This document shows, piece by piece, positions 39,896-48,976 of a stretch of 62,800 bases of DNA. A program made the translations under genes and the position numbers. Each line of letters starts with the position of its first letter. Position 1 is the first letter of the stretch. The notes beneath the pieces were generated by a model, which was not told where the DNA came from, searched no databases, and was given only the letters and a program-made list of their open reading frames with translations. Source of the DNA: an uncultured Clostridia bacterium (GTDB lineage Bacteria; Bacillota; Clostridia; Christensenellales; Borkfalkiaceae); contig CANQQM010000002.1 in the NCBI GenBank assembly GCA_947626005.1, positions 1-62,800 of the forward strand, in the 5' to 3' direction.

Positions 39896-40498
39896 TTACA
39901 TTCCCTTGAGGGCAAGCCCGATGATCTCTTCCGCCGTCACCGCCCCCGCCGCCTTTGCGCGGTCGACGGCGCGAACGCTCTCCTGCCGCGTGAAGCCGAG
40001 GCCCATGAGTGCGGAAACGGCGTCCTCGTCCTGCGAAAGAGCGGGGGCGGAGATGCGCCCTCCCACCGTTTCGCCGCCGAGGAGCTCGTCCGCGGAGATC
40101 TTGCCGTGGAGCTCGAGAATGATGCGCTCCGCCGTCTTTTTTCCGACCCCCTTCACGCCCGAAAGGCGCTTGGAGTCGGCGGTCGCGATCGCGTCGGAGA
40201 CCTCCCCGGGACGCATCGCCGAGAGAATGGCGATCGCCATCTTCGCGCCCACCCCCTGCACGGAAGTGAGGCGGAGAAAGAGCGATTTTTCCTGCATGTC
40301 GGCAAAGCCGAAGAGGGTGATGTCGTCCTCCTGAATGCGGAGGTAGGTGTAGACCTCCCCCTCCTCCCCCTTGGGGACGGAGGAGAGCCGCGAAAAGGCC
40401 GCGCCCGAGCACACCACTTCGTACCCGACGCCGCCCACCTCGAGAAGCACCGCTTCGGGCGTTATCGCTTTGACTTTTCCCTTCAGATAACCGATCAT
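39896..40498 (-). CDS. ruvA: Holliday junction branch migration protein RuvA
   Basis: 'MIGYLKGKV', 'SVQGVGAKMAIAILS', 'GVKGVGKKTAERIILEL'. Confidence 0.96.
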   Translation of the reverse strand: MIGYLKGKVKAITPEAVLLEVGGVGYEVVCSGAAFSRLSSVPKGEEGEVYTYLRIQEDDITLFGFADMQEKSLFLRLTSVQGVGAKMAIAILSAMRPGEVSDAIATADSKRLSGVKGVGKKTAERIILELHGKISADELLGGETVGGRISAPALSQDEDAVSALMGLGFTRQESVRAVDRAKAAGAVTAEEIIGLALKGM

Positions 40499-40514
40499 AA
40501 TTCCTCCGAAAATT

Positions 40515-41012
40515 TCAGCGCACGCCGAACATGGCCGAAAAACGGCTCGTGAAGGCGTGGCAGAGGGCGACCGCAAGGGCATCCGCCGCGTCGTCGGGAC
40601 GGGGGACGGACTTAAGGCGCAGATGGGAAGCGACGACCCGCTGCATCTGCCCCTTGTCGGCGGCGCCGTAGCCCGTGAGCGCCTGCTTGATTTGATTGGG
40701 CGTGTATTCGAAGATCCTGCCGCAGCGCTTGTTGCAAGTGAGGAGCATCACCCCGCGGGCGTGCGCAACGGCGATGCCCGTCGTGATGTTTTTGGAGAAG
40801 AAGAGCTCCTCCATCGCCGCCTCTTCGGGATGAAATTTGTCGAACAGGGCGTTGACGCCCTCCTCGAGGATGCACAGCCGAACGGCAAAATTTTCGCTTG
40901 CGGGCGTACGGACGACGCCGAAGTCGACCGCCGAACAGTTTCCGTTCGCATCTTTTTCGATCACGCCGTACCCCATCGTCCCGTATCCGGGATCGAGCCC
41001 AAGGATCACCAT
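40515..41012 (-). CDS. ruvC: Crossover junction endodeoxyribonuclease RuvC
   Basis: 'ILGLDPGYGTMGYGVIE', 'YTPNQIKQALTGYGAADKGQMQ', 'DDAADALAVALCH'. Confidence 0.97.
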   Translation of the reverse strand: MVILGLDPGYGTMGYGVIEKDANGNCSAVDFGVVRTPASENFAVRLCILEEGVNALFDKFHPEEAAMEELFFSKNITTGIAVAHARGVMLLTCNKRCGRIFEYTPNQIKQALTGYGAADKGQMQRVVASHLRLKSVPRPDDAADALAVALCHAFTSRFSAMFGVR

Positions 41013-41077
41013 GCGATTATTTTACATGAAAACGCCGCCCGATGTCAAGGAAATTTCGGCGTGCGCACGCAAACGGC

Positions 41078-41106
41078 TTGCTTTTTTCGACAAAAGGGTG
41101 TACACT
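41078..41106 (+). promoter_or_regulatory. Predicted sigma-A promoter for argH operon
   Basis: TTGCTT-17-TACACT. Confidence 0.5.
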
Positions 41107-41135
41107 TTATCGCAAGAAATACAGGCGGTCGACTC

Positions 41136-42509
41136 ATGAAACTGTGGCAAGGTAGGTTCGATAAGGCGCTCTCGGCCGATGCGGACGCATTCAACCAATC
41201 TCTTCCCTTCGATAAGCGGCTCTACGCCGCGGATATCACGGCCTCCGTCGCCCACGCGCGGATGCTCGGAAAGTGCAAGATCCTCAAAGAGGAGGACGTA
41301 AAACGCATCGTCGAAGGGCTCGAAGGGATCCTTTCGGACCTCAAAGCGGGGACGCTCGAAGCGGAGGGCGCGGAGGATATCCATTCCTTTGTGGAGGGCG
41401 AACTCACCCGCCGCATCGGCGACGCGGGAAAACGCCTCCATACGGCGCGTTCGCGCAACGATCAGGTCGCGACCGACTTCCGCTTGTATGTGCGGGAGAG
41501 CGTCGACCGCGCCACAGAACTTCTCAAAGGGCTCGTTTTGGCACTCGTTGAGAAGGCGGAGGGCGCCTTAGAGTACATTCTTCCCGGTTTCACCCATTTG
41601 CGGAAGGCGCAGCCCATCCGCGGAGCGCAGTACTTCAACGCCTATTCGGAGATGTTCCTCCGCGACCTCGGCCGCTTCCGCGATTTGAGAGAGCGGGTGA
41701 ACGTCATGCCCCTCGGCAGCGCCGCCCTTGCGGGGACCTCCTACCCCATCGACCGCGAATATACGAAGGAGCTCCTCGGCTTTGCGGAGATCTCCCAAAA
41801 CGCGCTCGACGCCGTCTCCGACCGCGATTTCGTCGCAGAGTACCTCTTTGCGGCCTCCCTTTCGATGACCCACCTTTCGCGGCTGTGCGAGGACACCATC
41901 CTCTACACCTCGGACGAATTCGGCTATTTCGAGATCCCCGACGAATACTCGACGGGCTCCTCCATCATGCCGCAGAAGAAAAATCCCGACCTTCCCGAGC
42001 TCGTCCGCGGAAAAGCGGGGCGGGTGTATGGGCACCTCATGGCCATCCTCACGACGCTGAAGGGGCTGCCGCTTGCCTATAACAAGGACCTTCAGGAGGA
42101 CAAGGAGGGCTTCTTCGACGCCGAAGAGACGCTCTTTTCCTGCCTCACCATCTACACCGCCCTCATCGAAAAGCTCCGCCTCTGCCCCGAGCGCATGCTC
42201 CAAGCGGCGGGAGAGGGCTTCTCGACGGCGACGGACGTAGCCGATTACCTCGCAAAGCACGGCGTCCCCTTCCGCGACGCCCATGCCGCGACGGGGAAGC
42301 TCGTCCGCTACTGCATCGAAGAGGGAAAGACGCTCGAGACGCTCACCCTCGAAGAATTCCGCAGCATTTCCCCCGTATTCGGAGAAGATATCCTCCGCGC
42401 GGTGACTGCCCGTGCCTCGGCGGAGGCGCGCGGCTCGGTCGGCGGCTCTTCCCATAAGGCCGCGCTGGAGGGCATTGCCTCCGTCAAACGGCGGCTTGCG
42501 GCGTTCTGA
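41136..42509 (+). CDS. argH: Argininosuccinate lyase
   Basis: 'MKLWQGRFDK', 'ARSRNDQVATDFRLY', 'GSSIMPQKKNPDLPELVRGK'. Confidence 0.97.
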   Translation: MKLWQGRFDKALSADADAFNQSLPFDKRLYAADITASVAHARMLGKCKILKEEDVKRIVEGLEGILSDLKAGTLEAEGAEDIHSFVEGELTRRIGDAGKRLHTARSRNDQVATDFRLYVRESVDRATELLKGLVLALVEKAEGALEYILPGFTHLRKAQPIRGAQYFNAYSEMFLRDLGRFRDLRERVNVMPLGSAALAGTSYPIDREYTKELLGFAEISQNALDAVSDRDFVAEYLFAASLSMTHLSRLCEDTILYTSDEFGYFEIPDEYSTGSSIMPQKKNPDLPELVRGKAGRVYGHLMAILTTLKGLPLAYNKDLQEDKEGFFDAEETLFSCLTIYTALIEKLRLCPERMLQAAGEGFSTATDVADYLAKHGVPFRDAHAATGKLVRYCIEEGKTLETLTLEEFRSISPVFGEDILRAVTARASAEARGSVGGSSHKAALEGIASVKRRLAAF

Positions 42510-43030
42510 TGTCCCCGCTCCGCAAACTCATCTACATCCTCCTCGGGTTTTTCGCGGTCGCCGTGCTCGGGACCCTCCTCGCATGGACTTTTACAAAAAA
42601 ACCCGTGTTTTTCACCCTCTCCCTCGTCCTCTTCGTGCTCTTCACGGCGTACTTTGTTTTCTTCCTCCTCTACAACCGCAAGACGGGCTGGAAGGGAGAA
42701 AAGACCCTCCTTGCCCGCGTCGAATCGGAGGAAAAGCTCCTCCTTTCCATCCTCCCCGCCCCCAATAAGGCGTACTATGTCAACGTGTATAAGACGGAGC
42801 GGCAGGAGCTTCTTCTCGAGGCCTTAAAGCGCGACCCCGAAGGAAACGGGGACGACCCCATCGAGGAGGACTATCTCGGCTACCTCAAAGTCAAACCCAA
42901 GGAGCTCGGCGCTTTCCGCGGAAAGACGGTCCTCATCGAGGCGGCCCTCCTTCGCGGGATGCGCGACGACGGGGCCCTCTCCGTCTTTCTCAAAAAGAAC
43001 GAATTCCTCACCTACCGAGGCAAGAAATGA
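42509..43030 (+). CDS. Hypothetical protein with two N-terminal TM helices
   Basis: TGATG start/stop overlap with argH; ATGA overlap with next gene. Confidence 0.75.
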   Translation: MSPLRKLIYILLGFFAVAVLGTLLAWTFTKKPVFFTLSLVLFVLFTAYFVFFLLYNRKTGWKGEKTLLARVESEEKLLLSILPAPNKAYYVNVYKTERQELLLEALKRDPEGNGDDPIEEDYLGYLKVKPKELGAFRGKTVLIEAALLRGMRDDGALSVFLKKNEFLTYRGKK

Positions 43031-43692
43031 TCGAAGAAAACGTGGCGGCGCTCCTTGAAGAAATTTCCCGCGGCAACCCCTTCGGCGAAAAGGTCACCCT
43101 CGTCGCCGCGACAAAGACGAGGACGGAGGAGGAAGTCCGCCGCGCCATCCGTGCGGGGATCTGCGCCGTCGGAGAGAACCGTGTGCAGGAATTCACCAAA
43201 AAATATTCCGCCTTCGAGGGCGCCGAGGCGCACTTCATCGGCCGCCTTCAGACGAATAAAGTAAAGTACCTCATCGGGAAAGCGGCGCTCATCCACTCCG
43301 TCGACCGCGACGGGCTCGCAAGGGAAATTTCCTCCCTTGCGGAACGGAAAAACGCCGTTCAGCGCGTCCTTATCGAGGTCAACGCGGGCGGCGAAGAGAG
43401 TAAAGGCGGCTTTTCGGCGGAAGAGACCCTCTTCGCCCTCGAACGCATCTCCGCCCTTCCCGCCCTCAAGGTGTGCGGCCTCATGGCGATGCTTCCCCTC
43501 TCGGAGGACGAAGCCCTCCTCTCCCGCCTTGCAAGCGGCATGCGCAAGCTCTACGAAGAGGCGCGGGAACGCTTCGAAGGGATCGAAATTCTCTCCATGG
43601 GTATGAGCGGGGATTGGCGGCTTGCGATCGCGAACGGGTCGAACATGGTGCGCATCGGGACGGCGATCTTCGGCGCAAGAAACCCCGTTTAA
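43027..43692 (+). CDS. YggS/PLPBP-family PLP-binding protein
   Basis: 'VTLVAATKTRTEEEVRRAI', 'GENRVQEFTKKY', 'HFIGRLQTNKVKYL', 'SMGMSGDWRLAIANGSNMVRIGTAIFG'. Confidence 0.95.
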   Translation: MIEENVAALLEEISRGNPFGEKVTLVAATKTRTEEEVRRAIRAGICAVGENRVQEFTKKYSAFEGAEAHFIGRLQTNKVKYLIGKAALIHSVDRDGLAREISSLAERKNAVQRVLIEVNAGGEESKGGFSAEETLFALERISALPALKVCGLMAMLPLSEDEALLSRLASGMRKLYEEARERFEGIEILSMGMSGDWRLAIANGSNMVRIGTAIFGARNPV

Positions 43693-43746
43693 GCCGTACA
43701 CGGTACATATTTTCCGCAAAACGGATATAATGGAAAGGGAGGGAAC

Positions 43747-44619
43747 ATGCCTTCAAGCATCACGCACGAACTCATCGCAAAGGAAGCGGCGCTCGCCGCG
43801 GGATCGGTCGGGGAAATGGCGCTTGCCGCCCCCGGCTACTTTTTTCTCGGCGCGCAGGGACCCGACCTCTTCTTCTTCACCGGGACGGCGTCCAAGACGA
43901 AAAACCGCGGGAAGATCCTCCACCGCGGGCACGTCTATCGCTGGTTCGAGGCGCTCCGCACCTCCCTCGGGGGAAAGACGGGCACGGAGGCGGAAAAATG
44001 CCTTGCCTACGCCCTCGGTTTTGCGACCCATCTCGCCGCGGATACCGCCTTCCACCCCTTCGTCTACCGCTATCTCGAGCGGGAGAAGGGCGGACACTTT
44101 CTGCATCAGGGGATCGAGAACGACTGGGACGTCTATTTTCTCCGCACGCGGGAGGGAGAAAGCGCAACCTTCCACCGCTACCCCTTCGACCTCAAATGTA
44201 TCGCAAAGGAGGACATCCTCCGCCCCTATCTCTCCGAGGCCCTGACCCGCATCGGCCTGAAGGGGTTTTCCAAGCAAAATTTCAACACCGTGTGCCGCTC
44301 TTTTCGGCAATATCTCGGCTTCATCCACGGGAAGTACGGCGGGAAGGGGGTCGCCGCCCTCGGAAGAGGGCTCAAAATTCATTCCCTCATCGACCTCTTC
44401 CCCCAAAAGGAGCCGAAGGCGGACCGCATCGGCGGGGAGAGCTTTTCCGCCCTCACGGACGGCAAATACGCCAATGCGGACGAACTCTTCCTTGCCGCCC
44501 GACGCGGCGCCGTCGAGGCGATGGAGGCCTTCTACGAGGCCGAAAACGCACACCGTCCCCTCCCCGACCTCTTCTCCCGCCACCTTCTGACGGGGCAAGC
44601 GCTTCCCTTAGACGAATAA
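43747..44619 (+). CDS. Zinc-dependent phospholipase C-like protein
   Basis: 'PSSITHELIAKEA', 'FLGAQGPDLFFF', 'GFATHLAADTAFHPFVY', 'HQGIENDWDVYFL'. Confidence 0.85.
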   Translation: MPSSITHELIAKEAALAAGSVGEMALAAPGYFFLGAQGPDLFFFTGTASKTKNRGKILHRGHVYRWFEALRTSLGGKTGTEAEKCLAYALGFATHLAADTAFHPFVYRYLEREKGGHFLHQGIENDWDVYFLRTREGESATFHRYPFDLKCIAKEDILRPYLSEALTRIGLKGFSKQNFNTVCRSFRQYLGFIHGKYGGKGVAALGRGLKIHSLIDLFPQKEPKADRIGGESFSALTDGKYANADELFLAARRGAVEAMEAFYEAENAHRPLPDLFSRHLLTGQALPLDE

Positions 44620-44629
44620 GAAAAATATA

Positions 44630-44659
44630 GACGGCGGCACCCTTGCCGCCGTCCTCTTT
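44630..44659. terminator. Terminator between convergent genes
   Basis: GACGGCGGCA-CCCT-TGCCGCCGTC followed by CCTCTTTT. Confidence 0.7.
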
Positions 44660-45253
44660 TCAGTTGTCCCGCTTGGAAAAGCGGCATCCGCAATAGTTCT
44701 GCCGGTACAATCCGTACTTCTTCGAGAGCTCAATGGAGCGCTGATACCCGCCCCGCTTCTTGAAGTCGGAGGGAAGATAGGAAACGCCGTACTCCCTTTC
44801 GAGGGCAAACCCGATCTCGTTGATCCTCTCCGCGTCCTTTAAGGGGGAGACGGTGAGGGTCGTTCCGAAGAGGTCGAACCCGCCCTTCTTCGCCTCAAAG
44901 GCGCATTTTTCGAGGCGGAGGCGGAAGCACCGCGTACAGCGGGCGCCCCCTTCCCGCTCGTTTTCGTACCCCACTATGACTTTTTCGAAGTCCTCTGGGC
45001 AATAATCGCAGTCGAGAAGGTCGGCAAGCCCCGTCTCCTTCAGAAAGCGGATCTCCTCGTTTTTGCGCTTTTCGTACTCCTCGGCGCAGTCGAGGTTGGG
45101 ATTATAGTAGAGTACGGTCGTCCGAAGGTGCGGCGCGACTTCCGTAAGGCAATAGGAAGAGCAGGGCGCACAGCAACTGTGGAGAAGCAGCCGCTTCCCC
45201 GCAAACGCCCCGAGCGCATTTAACATCAGGCGGTCGTAATTTACCGCATTCAT
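44660..45253 (-). CDS. queH: Epoxyqueuosine reductase QueH
   Basis: 'LLLHSCCAPCSSYCL', 'YYNPNLDCAEEYEKRK', 'ARCTRCFRLRLEKCAFEAKK', 'NYCGCRFSKRD'. Confidence 0.95.
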   Translation of the reverse strand: MNAVNYDRLMLNALGAFAGKRLLLHSCCAPCSSYCLTEVAPHLRTTVLYYNPNLDCAEEYEKRKNEEIRFLKETGLADLLDCDYCPEDFEKVIVGYENEREGGARCTRCFRLRLEKCAFEAKKGGFDLFGTTLTVSPLKDAERINEIGFALEREYGVSYLPSDFKKRGGYQRSIELSKKYGLYRQNYCGCRFSKRDN

Positions 45254-45256
45254 GGG

Positions 45257-46030
45257 TTATTCTTCGTCGGGTTCGAGACTTGCCGCCTCGTCGGCGTCCT
45301 CGAAATCTTCGCTCTGGGCGCAGAATTCGGCGAATACTTCGTCGAGAAGTTCGGCGTCCTCGATCGCCTCGAGGTGCTCCTCTTCCCCCTCTCCCGCAAT
45401 ACGGTAGATGGCGATCTCCTCCTCGACCTCTTCATCCTCCTCGGGCTCCTCCGTCTTTTCGGGGGTGAGGGCGCAGTACCACTCTCCCCGATATTCGAAG
45501 GTCATCACGTGCTCGAAACGGTAGCTCGTGCCCTCTTCGTCGATGAGTTCGATGATGCCGTCGTCGTACTCGTTGACCGTCTCTTCCTTCATTTCCATAT
45601 CCTTTCTCCCTTGCCCGCGGGATGCGAGCCAGCTTTCCAAAATATACGCCGCCGCGATCGAATCGACGTTCTTTTTCTTCTTGTCCTTCTTGGCGCTCAC
45701 GCCGATCGCCTCGAGGTCCCCCCGCGCCGCACGCGTCGTATAGCGTTCGTCCTCGAAAAAGACGGGGATCTTCGTCTCCTTTTGAAGGGCCTCGACGAAG
45801 CGGCGGGTCTTTTGCGTCTGAACGCTCTCGGTGCCGTCCGCATTCAGCGGGAGGCCGCAGACGATCGCACCCGCTCCCCTCTCCTCCGCGATCCGCGCCG
45901 CCGCCCGAACGTCCTCCGAAAAATTCCCCGTGCGGAAATAGGTCTCGGAGGGGACGGCGTAGGAGCCGAACGGATCGGAAAAGGCGACGCCGATGCGCTT
46001 ATCGCCGATGTCGAATGCAACGATCTCCAT
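45257..46030 (-). CDS. ruvX: RuvX/YqgF Holliday-junction resolvase-like domain in frame with C-terminal DUF1292 (YrzB)-like domain
   Basis: 'VAFDIGDKRIGVAFSDPFG', 'GLPLNADGTESVQTQKTRRFVEAL', 'DERYTTRAA'; then 'IIELIDEEGTSYRFEHVMTFEYRGEWYCALTPE'. Confidence 0.88.
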   Translation of the reverse strand: MEIVAFDIGDKRIGVAFSDPFGSYAVPSETYFRTGNFSEDVRAAARIAEERGAGAIVCGLPLNADGTESVQTQKTRRFVEALQKETKIPVFFEDERYTTRAARGDLEAIGVSAKKDKKKKNVDSIAAAYILESWLASRGQGRKDMEMKEETVNEYDDGIIELIDEEGTSYRFEHVMTFEYRGEWYCALTPEKTEEPEEDEEVEEEIAIYRIAGEGEEEHLEAIEDAELLDEVFAEFCAQSEDFEDADEAASLEPDEE

Positions 46031-46089
46031 AGGAAAAGTATAGCATATCCGTGCGGAAATGTAAAGGTTTTTCTCTGTTTGCGCAAAAG

Positions 46090-46114
46090 AAAACGCGGGC
46101 ATGCCCGCGTTTTC
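46090..46114. terminator. Hairpin downstream of small TM protein gene
   Basis: AAAACGCGGGCATGCCCGCGTTTT. Confidence 0.6.
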
Positions 46115-46115
46115 G

Positions 46116-46325
46116 TTACTTCTTGGCTTTTCCCGACTGCTTCTCTTCGCCCTCTTGCGACTTTTCGGTCTGCGCTTTGAGGCGTTCGTCCATCATTTCG
46201 TCCACTTTCTGCATGACTTCCGCCTGACTTTTTTTGACGAGGGAACGCGCCTTATAGCTGTTTGCTACAAGAAGCGCCCCCGAAACGGCGCCGAGAAGTA
46301 GTCCGAGACAAAACATTTTTTCCAT
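46116..46325 (-). CDS. Small protein with N-terminal TM and charged C-terminus
   Basis: MEKMFCLGLLLGAVSGALLVANSYKARSLVKKSQAEVMQKVDEMMDER... Confidence 0.65.
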   Translation of the reverse strand: MEKMFCLGLLLGAVSGALLVANSYKARSLVKKSQAEVMQKVDEMMDERLKAQTEKSQEGEEKQSGKAKK

Positions 46326-46366
46326 ACCGTCCTCCGTTGTTTTCAGCTTGTGAAAATATGAGGACG

Positions 46367-46939
46367 TTATTCGTCTTTCCCGCTGCGTAATTTTTCCAGT
46401 TCGGCGCGGAGCGCCTCGTTCTCGCGGCGAAGATCCTCCGCGATGCGCGCATAGAGTGCGTCGATCTCCCGCTCGAGCCGCCTTTTGAGGAAGGGGTCGA
46501 TATTCGGGATCCCCGCCTCCTTTGCCGCCTTCTCGACCCGCTCGGGCTGCTTTTTGAGGAGGTTCCGATACTTGTTCTGCATGCGGAGCATGAGCTTTTC
46601 GTCCCCGCCCGACGCCTCGAAGATGGCCCTCCGCACCGAAAGTCCTCTCCGCCGCCCCTCGATGACCTTTTCAAGGAGCGACTGCGTCTCCTCCTCGGTG
46701 AAGGGGCGGATGGTCCCCGCGCGGAGGTCCTTCCCCTCGAGAATGCGGCTGACGCGCGAATCGTCCTTCTTCTTCAAAAATGCGTAATAGTAGTTGCGAA
46801 CGCTCCCCTTGGCGCGGCTGTGCTCCTGCCCGTACGTCTCGAAGAGGTAGGAAAGGGTCTTGCCCGCGTTCTTCCCCTCGTAGATGTATTCGATGAGCCC
46901 CGTCGCTTCCTCTTCCGTGTAGCCGTTGATTTTGTTCAT
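46367..46939 (-). CDS. Hypothetical protein with two Myb/RsfA-like N-terminal repeats and C-terminal coiled coil
   Basis: Two related segments: 'YTEEEATGLIEYIYEGKNAGKTLSYLFETYGQEHSRAKGSVRNYYYAFL' and 'FTEEETQSLLEKVIEGRRRGLSVRRAIFEASGGDEKLMLRMQNKYRNLL'. Confidence 0.75.
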   Translation of the reverse strand: MNKINGYTEEEATGLIEYIYEGKNAGKTLSYLFETYGQEHSRAKGSVRNYYYAFLKKKDDSRVSRILEGKDLRAGTIRPFTEEETQSLLEKVIEGRRRGLSVRRAIFEASGGDEKLMLRMQNKYRNLLKKQPERVEKAAKEAGIPNIDPFLKRRLEREIDALYARIAEDLRRENEALRAELEKLRSGKDE

Positions 46940-46999
46940 ATTGCCACCTCGAAGAAGATTCTTGACATAATTTTATCGCATTATACATTGGATAGAGGG

Positions 47000-47878
47000 A
47001 TGAGAGTTTGTTTTTTATCCGAAAAGCAATGCGCCCTCACGGCGGGCGGCGCGTATCTTGGGATCGTCGACGGCTTCGAACGGTATGCGGAAATAGACCC
47101 CGCGGACGGCCTTTTTATCGAGATGAAGCCGATCGGCTATAAGAGCGTCTCCTTCTGCTTCGACGAGGACTTCCTCTTCGCCCCGCCCCGCGGCGTAAAG
47201 CTGTACTTTCTCCGCGGGGGCGTTGCCGTCTACGCCTGCGACTTCCTCCGCGAAGAGGCCGAAATGCGCGTCCTCAAGGAGGAACAACTCGGCGGGCTCC
47301 TTCTCACTCTCTGTGTGCGGGAGCGGGTCGCCCTCACCGTGCGGGGCGAGGGCGGAGAGCACACCGTGCCCCTCTCCGACGCCTACGAAAACGCCCGCTT
47401 TTCGATGGCGGGGCGGCATCTCCTCGTCGAGGGAGAGGGCTGTTTTTGCCTCCTCACGGCAAGGGGGGAGGTCCTCGTCTCTTCGGACGGGAAGGTGACG
47501 GAGCGGGGCGTGACGGTCAAAGCAGAGGTCCCCTTTCACGACAGCATGGGGCATGTCGGCCTTCTCGAATGGGAGGACGGCGTCCTCCGCGCCTGCGTCC
47601 TCCGCGCCCCCGAGCCGCCGAAGCCCGTCAGCTATGCGCTTGCCCTCTTCGAGAGCGTTCTCATAGGCGCCGACCCCGCCCCCTTCCTTGCGGAATCGCT
47701 GCGCGGCCGCGCCGCCGCTCTTAAGGACTATCTCGGGAAGTTCGAATCGGTCGCCCTCACCGCCGATCCCGCCGTCCTCGGGCTCGTCTATCCGCGGAAG
47801 GAACGGGTCTTTGACGTGCGCTATTTCCGCGTAGAGGAAAAGGACGGGAAGGTAGAAAACCTCATTCCCGTCGAATGA
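47000..47878 (+). CDS. Hypothetical protein
   Basis: 292-aa ORF from MRVCFLSEKQCALTAGG..., GAGGG upstream, followed by terminator. Confidence 0.7.
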   Translation: MRVCFLSEKQCALTAGGAYLGIVDGFERYAEIDPADGLFIEMKPIGYKSVSFCFDEDFLFAPPRGVKLYFLRGGVAVYACDFLREEAEMRVLKEEQLGGLLLTLCVRERVALTVRGEGGEHTVPLSDAYENARFSMAGRHLLVEGEGCFCLLTARGEVLVSSDGKVTERGVTVKAEVPFHDSMGHVGLLEWEDGVLRACVLRAPEPPKPVSYALALFESVLIGADPAPFLAESLRGRAAALKDYLGKFESVALTADPAVLGLVYPRKERVFDVRYFRVEEKDGKVENLIPVE

Positions 47879-47882
47879 AAAA

Positions 47883-47915
47883 AGGGAGACGCGCGTCTCC
47901 CTCTCTTTTTGTTCG
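47883..47915. terminator. Bidirectional terminator
   Basis: GGGAGACGCGCGTCTCCCTCTCTTTTTG. Confidence 0.75.
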
Positions 47916-47931
47916 GAATTTGCTCTTTGGA

Positions 47932-48831
47932 TCAGTACTTCGTCACCTTGACGGACTTGATGATGATGGGCTGTTCGACAGGCGTCTCGTACACCGCCGT
48001 GAGCCCGCCCTTTCTGACCTCTTCGAAGGGTTCGAAGGTGTTGATCTTCTCGGTGCGCTCGGGGGCGAAGGCGTAATTCTCGTCGTCGGCGCGTTCGCTG
48101 ATGTAGTCGCGGATGGCCTGAAGGAGCCCCTCGTCGAGCTGCTTGGTGAAGTCCTTCGCCATGCCGAACACGCAGTAGGTCTTCTGAAGGTCGGTATTGG
48201 CGCTCGGGGAGGTGTAGGTGTAGAAGAGAGAGGTCGCGCTGTTGTACTTGTAGCGTTCCTCCTGCTCGGCCTTGCCCTCGTTGTCCTTGCCTTCGTCGGC
48301 GCGGCGGACGACGACGTCGCCCTCGTAGGAGCCCTTAGAGGTATAGTACATGACGAGTGCGCCCGTCGAGTGGTTGTTCTCGCGGGAGTACTGCGGGTGC
48401 ACGCTGTTCTCGGTGAACTCCCCGCGCACGGTGTAGAGCGGGGTGTGCGCCTCGTCATCCGTCCAGACGGACTGGGTGAAGGTGATCCCCTTCTCCTCCT
48501 CGAGCTGTTTTACGCGGGAGAAGTAGTCGACCTCGACGAGCTCCCCGTCCTCGAGGGTGTAGCCGCCCGAATAGAGGAAGTTGGTGTCGTAGTCGTGGAT
48601 GCACATCCCGTCGTAGTAGCCCGCGTCGGCGAGCTCGATGAAGTGCTGCACCGTCTGCGGCGCATCGTAGCGGGAGAGGATGTAATCGACTTCGTAATCC
48701 GTCCCGTTGAAGGTATAGGTGATGGTGACCTCGGGGTGCTTGGTCGTACAGCCCGCAAACGCAAAGAGCGTCGCGGCGCAAAGCGCGGTGGCGGACGCAG
48801 CTGCGACCGTGCGGCGGAAAATCTTTTTCAC
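47932..48831 (-). CDS. Lipoprotein with cyclophilin-type peptidyl-prolyl isomerase domain
   Basis: Lipobox 'LFAFAGCTTK'; 'APQTVQHFIELADAGYYDGMCIHDYDTNFLYSGGYTLEDG'; 'CVFGMAKDF'. Confidence 0.8.
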   Translation of the reverse strand: MKKIFRRTVAAASATALCAATLFAFAGCTTKHPEVTITYTFNGTDYEVDYILSRYDAPQTVQHFIELADAGYYDGMCIHDYDTNFLYSGGYTLEDGELVEVDYFSRVKQLEEEKGITFTQSVWTDDEAHTPLYTVRGEFTENSVHPQYSRENNHSTGALVMYYTSKGSYEGDVVVRRADEGKDNEGKAEQEERYKYNSATSLFYTYTSPSANTDLQKTYCVFGMAKDFTKQLDEGLLQAIRDYISERADDENYAFAPERTEKINTFEPFEEVRKGGLTAVYETPVEQPIIIKSVKVTKY

Positions 48832-48976
48832 GGAAAAACCCTCCTAACTTTACCCTATCTATTTTACCCGCATTTTTTGTTTCCGTCAAGCGCTTTCGGG
48901 GATTTCGGGGTGAAATTTGTCCTTCGGCGCAAAAAAGGGGCGCCCGAAAGGCTCGGGCGCACGATTTTTCCCTCTT

